Positions 1-12,143 of a stretch of DNA of 64,000 nt are shown here, one piece after another. Within the stretch, counting starts at the first letter, position 1; every line of letters begins with the position of its first letter. A program made the position numbers and the translations under genes. This stretch comes from Kingdonia uniflora (taxonomy: Eukaryota; Streptophyta; Magnoliopsida; Ranunculales; Circaeasteraceae). The stretch covers positions 1 through 64,000 of the forward strand of contig JACGCM010001634.1 of NCBI GenBank assembly GCA_014058105.1. The letters are read 5' to 3'. Under the pieces are notes generated by a model, which saw nothing but the letters and a program-made list of their open reading frames with translations, was not told where the DNA came from and did no database searches.

Positions 1-60
1 GAGTGGATCTAAGGTGTAGTACTGAAGGTTAGATTGCTGATGATAAAATATCCTTTTTAG

Positions 61-3000
61 GGGTTTCAAATATGGGCTGAGCTTTTAGGTGGCCTTGGTT
101 TGGCTGGTTCACTAGATGTCTGGGTAAGTATTCTTAGCTCTAAGGACCTTATAATTGTTTTTCTTAAAAAAAAATATATTTACTAATCTGGTTATAATAG
201 GCAGGGCATAGTTTTCCCACAGTTCTGTACCTCGCTATGGGTGGATCCTTGGTGGGATACATATATTCTGCTCCCCCTCTAAAGGTAATAACATTTCCAG
301 AGAGATAGTTTCATGTCTCTAGAGACGTGGAAACGAGAGTGCATGTGTTTGTAAAGTTTCATCTAGATTCATGAATGATTAAGAGCCGTAAACCCCCAAC
401 CACAATGAACCCAAGTTATGGATTATAAAAATAAAATAAAGTCCTATTTATGCATCCCGAAGACAATGAACCATGGCAAAGCATGAGACACATTGTTTTC
501 CTTTCTCTCTCTTCTCTCTGCATCTTCATCTTCCCCTCACATACTAACATTGTTCTAGTTTCACTGGGGGCGGAAGAGATAAAGTGCTTGAATTTTAACT
601 GTTTTCAAATACGATGCAGCTCAAGCAGAATGGTTGGATTGGAAATATTGCTCTTGGGATAAGCTACATCAGTTTACCATGGTTGATATCGTTTCTTGTA
701 TTCTTTTTCTTCTTTCAAAAATTGCATGAAACATGCTTTTCGGGTTGTTAGCACGATATTTGTAGACTGAACTTATCTTTTTTCTTTTCAAGAAGTAAAA
801 ATCGTAAGATATCTGTCTGATAGGCCGTAAGGACAGTCTGGAAGAGGTATGTCCTAGACAATAGCAATTTTGAGAGCTTTTTTGACGAAAACAGTGAACA
901 TTTTCTTATTGCTTAAAAGTAGTAATTATCAATACTATTATCTCAGCTTTTCAAAAGGACTAGCATATCATTTGTTCACTCGCCTGAATGTTTTCGTTTA
1001 GCCCAACATGTATTTTTATGAACGATGCCATCTCTTGTTATGATATGTCAATCATTTGTGTTTTGAACTTTTGGCAAGAATTTTTTTGTCCGAAATAATC
1101 TCCTTTCTAAAGAAATGGGGATCATATAGACTTACACTATTGGGAATAATTTTCATAATGACAATTATATGGGAATTTTGGTAAGTACGATTCTCAATCA
1201 AGGTGGCACAGACAAGCCTGCATTTCAGCATTATGCCTATGCCATTGACTGATGTTGTTATTGCCTAACAGGCAGCTACTTTGTACATAGTTTCTCAGAT
1301 TTAGAATCATCTCAATGGGGTGGTTCACCAAATCGCCAATTTACCAAATCAGTAAAACAACCGTAGCAAATGGCTAAGGGTCAAGTGATAAAAACAGCAC
1401 TTTAAACATAATGCAGCAGAAAATTCTGTCATAGTACGGAAAGATGGTATAAGGGAATTTGAATTCTAACCGATGTTTGACAGTGACATTGAAGATGCCT
1501 TTTTAAGGCAGTTTGGTATCCTCAATATCTGACTATTTTTTGCCACAACAATTTTTTGATAGGTGGGCTGGTCAAGCTTTATTTGGGACTCTTACGACTG
1601 ATATAATTGTCCTCACACTCTTGTATAGCGTAGCCGGGGTATATTTCGTAGATGTTCTTAAAACACATGTCATGTGACTGCTTACACGACTCAATTTTAA
1701 TATGTATCTTTTTCTTTTGCACATTTAAGCTGGGTATTGCCATCGTAAATGACTTCAAAAGTATTAAAGGAGACACGGCATTGGGACTACAGGTATTTTA
1801 TTTATTGTTTTACACATCAAAATGAAGAGTACATTTATTCTTAAAGTAGTGGTTGATTTTACCGCTCATTTGGTCATGTGCTGTATTGTACAGTCAATTC
1901 CAGTGGCATTTGGGATCGATACTGCAAAGTGGATTTGTATTGGTACCATTGACATAACACAAATAACAATTGCCGGTAAGATTAGTTTATTCATTTGAAA
2001 TTCAACAAAAGCAAGATGTTAGGGACTTCCATGCATTTCCAGGATTATGCGAGACGTTGCATATAATACTAAATGCGGATGTAAACAAAAATTGCAAAAA
2101 AACCACAACACCGGAATTCATAAAGTTTTAATCAAGCTTTATTCAAAGCGATTTGTCCTATTGGCAACATAAACAGCTTTATTCAAGCTTGTCTTCACTA
2201 TTATTGAACAAATCAATGGCTTATATGGAAATTCATGCACATTGTGACATATCAGTTGTACTTGAACTTTGATGAGCCCTTTGAGCCTAGTTTGAGTAAC
2301 CTTGCTCAGTACCTACCTGGCCCAATTAACAACTTGAGAGCTATTGTGTTTACCGCTAGAAGGAGAACACCCCTTCGACGGCAAACCTTTTGTTTTCCTT
2401 AGTCATCCGAAGCACTTTGTTTCTTTCAAAACCCACCTTCTTGGGTTCTCTCCAAAACCCGCTTGGAGTTCTCTCCCGGAATAGTTTTAGGATTGTTTTT
2501 TTCTTTTCACTTCACAACCTTTTTATCTACTCAAACCTAATTAAGCCTCACAATTAAAATAGCTGTGAATTTACTTTCCCTCGATAACCTAGACATCGCG
2601 TTAGAATATGCATGGGCTGTTACAAGAGCGGTTAAGATTTATTCAATGTGGTTGTCCTATTCGATGCAGCTGCACCCTTGTTATTGTTCTAACTAATTCT
2701 ATCTCTAGATGATATTGCAAGTAACATCGAGAGTTTACAAGTAGAAAATAGAAGCATCACCAGAAAACCAGATCTTGCCTGCTATCCAAAACTCATATGA
2801 GATACCAACCATCGAAAAACAGATACTACCAAAATAAATGCGAAACAACTGTTACCCAGCCAGAAGAAACATAACCAAAACTATGAATAAAGAACCCTCC
2901 AAATCAATGCACAACCAATAAGTAACCAATTAGATACAACCAACTGCCAGACCAAATGCGAATTAACTGCCAGATACTAACCGGATGCAAAATAATTGCC

Positions 3001-6000
3001 AGATACTAACCAGATGCGAACTAGCCGCCAGACCCTAAATAGATGCGTACTAAACACCGAATCCTAATCAGATGTGAATTAACCGCCAGATTCTAAACAG
3101 ATGCATACTAATGCCAGATTCTAAACATATACAAACTTACCGCCATAACCTACACAAATGCAAATTAACCGTCAGATCCTACACAAATACAAAGAAAAAG
3201 AAACAGATGCGTGATGCGTCCAACTGCTAAATATAAGACTATAAGCAAACTAACTGCCAAATCCTCCAAAATGAAATCGAAATCGAATTCGAAACCAATA
3301 CAACCCATATTAAAAGTCAAATCAGGATAAACAAATCACAGAAAGGATTTACCGTCGCGCTTAAAAAAAATCATAAGATATGAAAATGTTTAATGCAACA
3401 ACCAAATATCCTAAGCACATGCAATTGTAACATATTTTGCACAAAAAATACCGCCAAAGATCGACAATCGGATTAGGCAGTTCTTAAATCTGATGCTTGA
3501 TGGGGCCTTAATACTAAATATTCGATGTTCGGATCGATTATAATCGATTATGCTATTTTTGGGTGATAGTTTTGATTTTCTGGGTATTGATATCAAATCT
3601 GGGTGTATGGAATATGTTTTGTAGAGTTATGATTTGGAGTTTAGAAGTTTTGATTTTCTGGGTTTATTTTGGGTATTGATATCAGATCTGGTGTATGAAA
3701 ATCTGTTTTGTAGAGTTATGATTTGGAGTTTAGGAGTTTCGATTGGGTGAGAATAATCATTGATCCGATTGTCAATCTCTGGCGGTATTTCTTGTGCAAA
3801 ATATGTTACAATTGCATATGTGCTTAGGATATTTGGTTGTTGCATTAGACATTTGCATATCTTATGAATTTCTTTAAGCACGACGGTGAATCTTTTCTCT
3901 TATTTGTTTATCCTTATTTGACTTTTAATATAGGTTGCATTGGTTTTGAATTCGATTTCATTTTGGCAGTTAGTTTGCGTATAGTCTTATATTTAGCAGT
4001 TGGACATATTTGCTTCTTTTATTTGCATTTGTGTAAGATCTGGCGGCTAATTCGCATCTGTGTAGGTTTTGGCGGTTAGTTCACATCTGTTTAGGATCTG
4101 ACGTTAGTACCCATCTGTTTAGAATTGGCGGTTAATTCACATATGAGTAGGATTTGGCGGTTAGTACGCATCTATTTAGGATCCGGCAGTTAGTTTGCAT
4201 CTAGTTAGTATATGGCAATTAGGTCGCATCCAGATACTCACAGTTAGTTTGCATCTGGTTAGTATTTAGCAGTTAGTTCGCATATGGTATGGTGGTTGGT
4301 TGTATATCTAGTTGGTTGTGCATTAATTTGGAGGGTTGTTCTATATTCACAGTTTTGGTTATGTTGCTTATGGCTGGGTAGCAGTTACTTCGCATTTATT
4401 TTGGTAGTATTTGCTTTTTGACGGTTGGTATCTTATCTGAGTTTTGGATAGCACGCAAGATCTGGTGTATGCTTCAGTTTTTCTATTTGTAAACTCTAGA
4501 TGTTACTTGCAGTATCATCTAGAACATCTAGAGTTTGACGGGGAGTGTTAGAGATAGAATTAGTTAGTATAATGCCAAGGGCAATTTAGTCATTTATCTT
4601 TTCGTGTAGGCTATATATATAGCCAAGTTGTAACCTAAAGTCTTTACCTCTTCTAATCCAATGTAGTTTTGTTGCCTCTCTTTCTTCTTAACTTAGATTA
4701 TGTAATACAGTACATGTGATAGCCTGTTCCTTGTAGGGATCAATCCCCAAATAAGCACACACTCCTTTTTTCTCCGTCTTTTCTTTGGGTTTTGTACTTT
4801 CTTTGAGTTCTCTAACCCAAAAACTTGAGACATAATTCCAACCGAAGAGTAAGCTTTCCTTGAAGAACAAGACGCATATGTAGAGTTTGTTTATGGGGAT
4901 TTCTGGGTGTACCTGGCAAGGCTATAGTCATTTATATTTTTAAGTGTTTTTTTTTTCATCTCACATCTTTAATGAATTGCATCTTGCACTATTGCTGCAC
5001 CTTTGTTTTATCAACTAATATTGTAGTGTTTTCTTTCATAATGTAGTTGTGATTATCGCAGGTTATCTCCTAGGTGCTGGTAAACCATATCATGCTTTGG
5101 CATTGCTTTGTTTGATACTTCCACAAGTGTTCTTTCAGGTAAAATACATTTCAGGAAATTAGAATGCCATGACCCATCAGTAAAAAAAATCGTGAATACA
5201 CTTTATCGTGATAACGATACTTTCATGAAATATGGTTAAAAACCATGTGGAAAAGAATTGTTTTTTATACAAGATAACCCATGTATTTTATATGCTGTAT
5301 ATATATCGCACTATATGATTGAGCTCTTTCCTCTTAAAGACCTCTGTAATATGAAGGCCACAAGCAAAAACTTGGTTTATATTATATTGTTATATAGAAA
5401 TTGTTAACATTGATTATGACCAATATTTTCCCTTATTTCCTCTTCATTTTTGTTCACCTAGGCCAGAGCATTTTGAATGCATTACTAGCACGATATCTTT
5501 AGTATGCTGTATGAGTGGATGACACACACTAGTTGAGTCCTTTTGGTTGGTTCTGATGCCCAACACCGATGTAGTAAGACATGAAGCAAGTTCATTGCCC
5601 AAGTCAGCTTGACTCTCACTTTTCCAAGTAATAAAGTCAGTAAAGCAATATAAATATATCGCAGATATCGTAGACTATTTGTATTCCATTAGTGACAAAG
5701 TAGTGCACCAATTCTATTATTATTTTCTGGGAAGATAGATATAGCTAAGAAATTTGGTAATTGGGTTCATAAAATAGAAAACCTGCGAACATTCATAAGT
5801 TGTAGTGTAAACAAAAAAAGGGGAGTATTTAGATTCAAAAAAGATCCTGCAACTGAGATACTACTGATTCAGCTAGACTTTAGACAGTCTACATTCCATG
5901 GTGATACTGCTAATACAGCTGGACAGACAGTCTACGTTCAAATACGGGGTACCACTGATTCAACTAGACAGGGAGAGAACTTAACATATTATGCTTAAGT

Positions 6001-6709
6001 TGACCTAAAGCCACACCAGCTAAACTTGATTTAAGGAATCTGTGTCAAAGGAGGACCAAATAGTTGGGAAAGGTTGAGATGAAAGATGGGCATAGGCAGA
6101 TTTTGTTCTAAGAATATCCGGTCCTTTCAAAAGGCCACACCAGCTAACCTTTTTTCATGTGAGTTAAGCAATAAGAAAATACTTTAAACTATAATCTGCA
6201 TTAGAATATCTTATGGGTAGCAATTGTCTAAACCACCGGAAATGCATGATATTTGGCAGTATACGTTTCTAACAAAAAGAAGAGGAAAGTTCTGTGTAAA
6301 GGATTCACGATGTCTGATTTCGGATCTCTAACTTGTTATTATGTGTAATTATATCCCAGATTTCCGTTCAATATTTCGACATGTCATATGTTTTTATATA
6401 TTTAGAATCGTGACAGTCAAGTATCCTTGTAATGCAAGATTTAGATTCCAATTGAAAATCGTGATTTTGAGTAGCCTATGCCTATTCTGATGCTAATGAT
6501 TATGTGAATGCTGATGCAGTCTAAATACATACTGACGGACCCAATTAAATATGATGTCAGGTATCAGGTAATACGTTCAACTATGCTTTAGCTGTTTATA
6601 TCTGAATAACTGTGGAAACTCAAGTCTTTTTCCATTTTTCTTGTAGGCCAGTGCGCAACCGTTTCTCGTCTTGGGTCTATTGGTTACAGCTTTAGCAAGA
6701 AGTCAATGA
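61..6709 (+). CDS. CHLG: chlorophyll synthase, C-terminal ~205 residues in nine exons (5' part outside window)
   Basis: Chlorophyll synthase is a UbiA-type membrane prenyltransferase of plastid thylakoids that esterifies chlorophyllide with phytyl or geranylgeranyl diphosphate. Nine exons with AG/GT borders read in one continuous frame: 61-123, 201-284, 620-681, 1563-1638, 1730-1792, 1894-1975, 5062-5138, 6520-6567 and 6647-6709, ending in TGA (618 nt). Family landmarks, in order, are LLGGLGLAG, GYIYSAPPLK, SYISLPWWAGQALFGTL, the second Asp-rich motif NDFKSIKGD (fragment residues 102-110), PVAFG-DTAKWIC, GAGKPYHALAL, DPIKYDVRYQ and ASAQPFLVLG. Intron 6 (1976-5061) holds an inverted repeat; intron 7 is 5139-6519. 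Substitutions relative to the usual family sequence (Glu in the first helix, Lys where Glu is usual in the Asp motif, a different C-terminus) suggest a diverged copy, but no stop or broken splice site was seen. The N-terminal half lies left of the window. Confidence 0.9.
2691..4570. repeat. large imperfect inverted repeat inside chlorophyll synthase intron 6
   Basis: The left arm (about 2691-3475) is the reverse complement, with small differences, of the right arm (about 3753-4570); the spacer is about 275 bp. Matching landmarks include the CTAACTAATTCTATCTC block at 2688-2706 against GAGATAGAATTAGTTAG at 4552-4568, and the CAACCAAATATCCTAAG block near 3400 against CTTAGGATATTTGGTTG near 3825. 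Both arms carry a degenerate tandem repeat of roughly 36 bp, built on GGCGGTTAGTTCGCATCTG in the right arm. The left arm lacks the short segment (about 4522-4547) that precedes the LTR in the right arm. Arm boundaries are by eye. Confidence 0.85.
3570..3738. repeat. two-copy tandem repeat in the spacer of the inverted repeat
   Basis: Two adjacent copies (3570-3647 and 3648-3738) share TTTTGATTTTCTGGG at their start, GATATCA-ATCTGG in the middle and GTAGAGTTATGATTTGGAG near the end. The second copy has about 13 extra bases near its start. It forms part of the loop of the inverted repeat. Confidence 0.7.
4546..4706 (+). mobile_element. probable LTR retrotransposon 3' LTR fragment
   Basis: A purine-rich stretch GACGGGGAG is followed at 4546 by TGTTAGAGATAGAATTAG, the arrangement of a polypurine tract next to a copia-type LTR beginning TGTTAG. 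A TATATATAG motif follows at about 4612. I could not find a matching CA end or a second LTR, so the right edge is arbitrary. The right arm of the inverted repeat would then be internal sequence just upstream of this LTR. Confidence 0.45.
5860..5972. repeat. short degenerate direct repeats in intron 7
   Basis: The motifs CTGATTCAGCTAGAC, ACAGTCTAC-TTC and CTGATTCAACTAGACAG recur within about 110 bp. They look like two or three decayed copies of a ~60-bp unit. No coding function is visible. Confidence 0.4.
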
Positions 6710-8523
6710 CCATTGCCACACAGGCTCGGCAGGTCACTTTTAGCTCTAGATTTTTTTTTATTGTTAGCCACTCTTTGTATCTTTCAATCTTAGATGTCAA
6801 TGTTGACTTTTAGAAATTCAAATTTTGATCGCAGAAGTACCTTCATCCTAAATGATCAAAACCACTGCCCAATGTAGCTTATTTTCTAAATGAACCGAAA
6901 GGAAATATTGTCAATCAGTTGATACTATGTTTACATTGTTTTGTAAAAATGAGAAAGGATCTCATGTCCTCAAGTTACAGGGAGATAAGTATTTACTTGG
7001 AAATCGAACTAGATGGGATGTAGTTGATTTATTTAGTACAGCTTTGCTTGATAGTACAATAGTGGATAGTGATCAGCTCTAGTTTATCTGTTTCTCGTGT
7101 TGAACTTCTCTTTAGGCTGTATTTGTTTCCCTATGTCTATATTTTCCACTGTGTCTATACTGTATAACATGGTTTTTACATGGAACGTTCCTTGTAAAGG
7201 AAATGCAGATAACATGCTTTAGAGTAGGGCTCTAAGGAGTTTTTATCAAGCAGCAGCATCCATTTTACTACCAGAACTATTTTTGGTTTTTTTTTTTGGA
7301 TTTCATTTGACAATAAGAATGGATAGTTGTCATCAAAATATTAACTCTACATATAGCTGATTATTAACTGAACATATAGGCCTAGCATTCGCGTAGCGTG
7401 TGTCTTAGTGCTCGATATCTCTACTACTTTATGCTGTTGCACATTCAACTTTAATGTGATATATTTCATGTGTGCAATATACTAGTGATAGTGTGAAATG
7501 AGTGTAGTATCTCTGTAAGTTAAACATTAGTTACATTTACCTACCCACACAACAATATTCTTATGAGCAAATAGTCTATTAAATTTTTATTTTTATTCAA
7601 TGTGAAATCATTGTAATTACTTTTGATTCAACAGATGATCAGTATATACAAAATAAGGAGGCAGGTATTTCATGGACCGCTGCACAATATCTGGACTCCT
7701 GCTTCCCTATTCCTTTATCTAGGCACTTTGTTTTATTCCTACACAGTTTAACTTTATTGCACAGCATCTTTGGGCTTAGGTGTGTCTGTAATATTTAGTT
7801 CTACGACTGGATTTATGAATCCTTCTAATAAAAAAAATATTCGATTTAAATTTTTCTTTTGACTTAATGTAAAATCATCGTAATTATTTTTGATTCAATG
7901 TGATGTGTCCAAGCACAAGTTGACTTGGCGTTATCCTAGAGGATCTAGTCAGGAATATGCTAGTGTAGCTGCATGCAGAGGTGCGTCGCTTACAACTCCA
8001 CAGTTTTGAAAGGAGTGAAGGAGGCGACTTGTTAATTTTGCCGAACTATAAGATCATATCCAGCATATATAGTTTAGAATTTGTGCTCAAAGCTTGGATA
8101 CTGAGTATCACGTCAACAAAACTTGTCAAACATTGCCTGGAACTTGGTCTAAAAACGTACCAGAACCAACCTTGAGAGTTTGGTGCCATACGTCTAATGC
8201 GCATGATTTAGTTTTAAGAGACAATTACACTTATGCGTCTCTAACGTACAGTACCCTGGACACTGGTTTGTTTACAGGTATAAAAGCTAAGATTTTGCTT
8301 AGAATGAAATATACAAGCAGCAACGCTAGCAAAACACTTTTGCAAGTTTTACGTTAAAGCCTGCACATGACTCCATTAGATTGAAAGATTATACAAACAT
8401 CAAGTACTCAAACATCAACGAGACCTACAGTTTAGACCTACATCCACCCCAACCAATATCTACACGCACACTACTACTACTGCAGTTTACAAGTAGAGAA
8501 ACATAGATTTTTCTCAGGTGAAA
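6710..8523. other. non-coding: 3' region of chlorophyll synthase and intergenic space
   Basis: The interval between the chlorophyll synthase stop codon and the Em-type gene is AT-rich and shows no supportable coding frame. The short open frames at 7981-8357 lack family features. A direct repeat (7580-7632 / 7846-7898) lies inside. The 3' UTR of the minus-strand Em gene should occupy its right end. Confidence 0.6.
7580..7898. repeat. dispersed direct repeat, two ~53-bp copies
   Basis: Copies at 7580-7632 and 7846-7898 share TAAATTTTT, AATGT-AAATCAT and GTAATTA-TTTTGATTCAA, with several differences. They may be remnants of a small AT-rich element whose ends I cannot define. Confidence 0.5.
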
Positions 8524-8799
8524 CTATTTAGTCCTAAACTTGGACTCGTCAATCGGTACCTCTTCTTCCTCTACACGCTCCCAGCCAAACTTATCCGTGG
8601 TACTCAACCCGCCCTTACGACCCATCTCTTGGTACCCTTCTGTCCCCAGTTGTTCCCTTCTGGTCTGCCCACCGCGGCTACGCCCTTCCGCAAGATGTTC
8701 CTGTGCCTCGAGACTCTTCCCTCCTGTATCACCAGGAACAACAGTCTCTCCTTGCCTTGCCCTCTGATCAAGCTTAGACCTATCTTGCCCTGAAGCCAT
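8524..8799 (-). CDS. Em-type group 1 LEA protein (late embryogenesis abundant)
   Basis: This is a 91-residue, highly hydrophilic protein of the LEA_5/Em family, which accumulates in the cytosol of maturing seed embryos and protects against desiccation. It begins [19 protein letters not shown], followed by [20 protein letters not shown] (residues 20-40), one copy of the 20-residue family motif [18 protein letters not shown] (43-60) and the conserved tail IDESKFRTK. The length matches one-motif Em proteins of about 93 residues. The ATG at 8799 is the first true start; the in-frame codon nine bases upstream is TTG. The tail reads [10 protein letters not shown] where SGGERAxEE is usual, so this copy is somewhat diverged. 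I see no intron. The gene faces the telo-box region at 9187-9340 head-to-head. Confidence 0.93.
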   Translation of the reverse strand: MASGQDRSKLDQRARQGETVVPGDTGGKSLEAQEHLAEGRSRGGQTRREQLGTEGYQEMGRKGGLSTTDKFGWERVEEEEVPIDESKFRTK

Positions 8800-8871
8800 C
8801 TTAACCAAAACTATAACAAATTTTTTTTTTTTTTTTTAGAACTGTTGGAGTTTGTAGTAAAGGTGCATAGG

Positions 8872-8909
8872 TTTTATAGGAGTAAATGAGTGGGTGAGAG
8901 TGACACGTG
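8872..8909 (-). promoter_or_regulatory. Em gene promoter: TATA box and G-box/ABRE
   Basis: On the minus strand, CTATAAAAC (8872-8880) lies about 75 bases upstream of the ATG. CACGTG (8904-8909), in the context CCACGTGTCA, lies about 25 bases further upstream. ACGTGTC-type elements are classical abscisic-acid response elements bound by ABI5-like bZIP factors and are typical of Em genes. TATGCACC between TATA box and ATG is a near match to a seed RY element. Confidence 0.7.
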
Positions 8910-9128
8910 GTGTGTATGTGGCGAGTGAGGGTGAAAAATAATGAGCTGAGTCAAAGCAAGTGTTGACTCAGTGACAAAAGAGAATGACACGAGTCAACAA
9001 CTTGTCCTAATCTCTGTGGCATTTGGTTCGGCGAAGCCCAAGCCCAAGTTTAAGCCTCAGCAGAAGCCCAAACCCAAAACAGAATTGAAGGCCCAACTCT
9101 TCTCGTTAGGTTTGAGTCGTTTGACGCC

Positions 9129-9340
9129 TCTCTCTCTCTCTCTCTGTGTGTCAACGCTCAAGTCTTCTCAACTCATATCGCTTAATAAACCCTAATAGTT
9201 AGGTTTCTAAGAACAAGCCCTAATTGAAGTTTCTGATTTTGATTGATCTACAACTTCAATCAAACCCTAATTGAAAGGTACAATTATATTTTTTGTTTGA
9301 TTCACACTATCTATTATTGTTCGTAAAGTAATTAGGGTTT
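9129..9340 (+). promoter_or_regulatory. TC-rich tract and three telo-boxes, probable eIF6 core promoter and leader
   Basis: A TC microsatellite (about 9129-9145) is followed by AAACCCTAA at 9187-9195 and 9262-9270 and its complement TTAGGGTTT at 9332-9340. Telo-boxes near transcription starts are typical of plant translation-machinery genes, which fits the next plus-strand gene, eIF6. A possible leader donor, AAAG|GTACAA, is at about 9278. The assignment is inferred, because about 2.8 kb separates it from the eIF6 ATG. Confidence 0.45.
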
Positions 9341-9960
9341 TGTTTGATTCACACATCTTTCTCTCTAAAGTTTCTGTTTCTCTCTCTAGAAAGAAATTTG
9401 GATTCTCTCACTTTCACACAAATCACACACACTCTCTCTTTTGATTGCTGTAAAAACTACCGATGGTGAGGAATTGGGACAGTATCGCGTCTTTGTGGGC
9501 ATATTGAGAGCGTATTCTACAATTGTACTCCTTCCGGATTCGAATTTGAGGGGTTCTTCGATGGATTGTGTGCAAAAGGGGATTTATAATGTATTAGATT
9601 AGAACTAGTTTTACTGTAGAGTTTATAATGTATTTTGTTGTCCCAACAAAGTCTTCGCCCCTCATCTACAGAGCTTCTTCAAAGTACAACTCCATCTATT
9701 ATGGTTCCTCATTCTCTTGTTGTACTTCTCCTCTTCAACATTCGTATCTCACTTGGATGTTTTGTTTTGCGGGTTTCTATATTGTCAAAAAATCACTGAA
9801 ATTTTTCAGTAGAATGTCACCCAAGTCTTTCTACGGATGTCAATTTAGCCTGTATTTGATTTATGCTATTTCTACACACTTCTTGAATGACCGAGCTTGT
9901 CTTGCTAAAAATAAGAAATAGCATTTGGAAAAAATAAATTACAAGATTTTAAAGTCAGCT

Positions 9961-10081
9961 TAATAGGAAGAAAGATAGGTTGGTGTGTGGGTATTGTAAA
10001 GCCAGTATTTGATTTAGGGTATCAATCTCAATCCAAAACCCCTTTAATAGGAAGATAGGTGGGTGGGTATTGTAAAGCCAG
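9961..10081. repeat. two-copy direct repeat upstream of eIF6
   Basis: TAATAGGAAG...GGTATTGTAAAGCCAG occurs at 9961-10004 and again, slightly shortened, at 10045-10081. The copies are separated by 40 bases. Confidence 0.75.
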
Positions 10082-10100
10082 CTTCTTGAACAAGTAAACC

Positions 10101-10128
10101 CTAGAGGGAGGGAGAGAGAGAGAGAGAG
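10101..10128. repeat. GA microsatellite
   Basis: A run of GGGA units passes into about nine GA dinucleotides. No other function is apparent. Confidence 0.8.
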
Positions 10129-12143
10129 ATCAACATCTTGTTGACGTACTTTGAAAATATTTCAGTTATTACTTATTAAGTAAACACTGATTTCATATAA
10201 TTTATAATTCCATTTTCATCTATTCACAACTCCTTTGATGGAAACTAAAAGCCGGAATCGCCATGCATTGTATGAATGCTTGTTAATCAAATACCAGGAG
10301 TTTGTATTTTTTGAGATTCCGCAAGTTTATTTCTATGCGATGTTAGATCCTAAAAATCATCCATCTGAATTCATACTTGAAGAGTAGAAGAGTTGCAATT
10401 TTTTGTTTTGAGGTGGCGAAACAGAAACTACAATAGTTCTAATAATTGTATGTGTAACTGTAACTAGATACTCATTGATTTTCATAGGTTTAGAGTATAT
10501 AGTTATTGACCAACTTATTTGCTGCATAAGCTAGATAACGAGCAGGTGGCGGAACCATGGATTTAGTTTAGCTTCCATGATGGTTATTGACACCAATCTT
10601 CCTTTTTATTGTTCTTCAGCATTGAAGTCAGTACGAATGAATGATAATAACCAAGGGCAAAACCAGGATTTAGTTCTGCGGTTGGTGGTGGTGGTGTATG
10701 TGGAGGGGGGTAATATGTTAGGGGGTGTAGTCAAAATCAGAGAACTGATTAATGTATTCATTAAGATAGGTTTGTGTTTCAATAGCTAGTAGAACTTCCA
10801 AGCATGAGAGAGAGATGTTTTGCGACATAACTATAAGATACAATATTTACTTAAGTCAAACATTTCATTAGAAAACTGTAAAGAGTTTTTTGTCCGAAAA
10901 TCTACAGCCCGAGGCACTGCTGTAGTTCTGCCTATTATAAGAACTAATGGTAAAATTTTATAATTTGATTAGGTTAGTCAGTATTACAAATGTCAAGTAA
11001 TAAAGACTCATACCAATTAAAACCTTTGGAGGGAATCAAGTCATGGTCTTAACAAAACTTGAATCAGCTGCACTGTTGATTTCTAATAGGATATATTTTC
11101 CTACATCTCTAGTTCTCTACTAGTATATCATTGGACGTTGGTGACCTCAGGTCTATTCAATCTAATTAGATTCAAACCCTCGAATCGAATCAAACAAGCC
11201 CAAACAACAAGGATAGGTGAATCGCAAACCACGCAGCAAAATGTTACTATCAAATAAACATAAACATGGATGAATCACGATTACTTCCTTTGAGTTTCGT
11301 TTGAAGAAGTAACAATGGGTCGATTCATCAAGATGAAGACACGTTGGAGAGCAGAAGATAAGAGGAGATGTAAAAGAGGGAACGTAGGGTTTAGTAGGTG
11401 ATTAGTGGCGGATAGCCTCAGAGGAGAATTTTTGAGGGGAGGAAAGTCAAGGGCACAAGTGCTATTTCCTGAGAATGCAACACGAAAAACCGTCTGATTA
11501 AGACACCTAAAGTTGTGCTTAGTTTTGCACTGAAAGAAAGGATAAAATCACTGACATATACCGAAGTGTTAGTTTCTAAGGCTGAACAATATTGAGTTCA
11601 ATACTCCTTTTGTTTTCCTCTTATGCTGTTAAAGACCTGTTCAACGCAAGTTAGCAAAAATATAATAAATGGATATGTTTTTCCTGATTGGATGCTGATT
11701 CTGTCAGACAATTGAGCAAGTTCATAGCTTTTTGTGTCCAAATGATTTGAGACGCAGATTTCTTCATGGGTTTTAAAGTTCTAAGGCTTTGAGATATTAG
11801 ATTTTACTGATCTGATGCAACAAATTTTAGTCCCCCACCCTCGTTGTTTTATTACTATGTGTTTGCATTGATGGCACTTTAGATAGACAAAAGGGTGTAA
11901 TGCTGAAGCCCATTTTAAGGACCCAAGATGTTGTTACAACATTAGTATATTACTTTTTGTATGTACTTGACACTTATTCAAGGATAAAGTGATTCTGTAC
12001 ACATAAAATCACATTACAATGCTAGAATAATATTTGTGTAGAATTTTTGTACCGAATGCTAAATTTCATTTGTTTCATTTAAATTGGTTGCAGCAGGTCT
12101 TGTACTTCCCAGCTGTTTGAGTTTCATTGTGCACTATCATAAC

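Larger units (their letters stand above)
9341..12143 (+). other. non-coding: probable long 5' leader intron or upstream region of eIF6
   Basis: No coding exon is recognisable between the telo-box region and the eIF6 start codon. TTGGTTGCAGCAG at about 12086-12098 could be the acceptor of a 5' UTR intron, leaving a leader of roughly 45 bases. The interval contains a partial duplication (9961-10081) and a GA microsatellite. The open frame at 9628-9921 encodes nothing I recognise. Confidence 0.4.

Noticed and set aside
3411..4079. Short open frames in the inverted repeat, one with hydrophobic residues
   Set aside because: They lie in non-coding intron sequence and appear because of repeat composition.
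7981..8357. Two overlapping open frames downstream of chlorophyll synthase
   Set aside because: No protein-like composition or family match; I consider them chance frames.
8518..8793. Plus-strand 91-codon open frame opposite the Em gene
   Set aside because: It is the mirror of the Em-type LEA coding strand; only the minus strand encodes a known protein with a promoter.
9628..9921. 97-codon open frame upstream of eIF6
   Set aside because: AT-rich, no homology recognised, no splice or promoter context; probably leader intron sequence.
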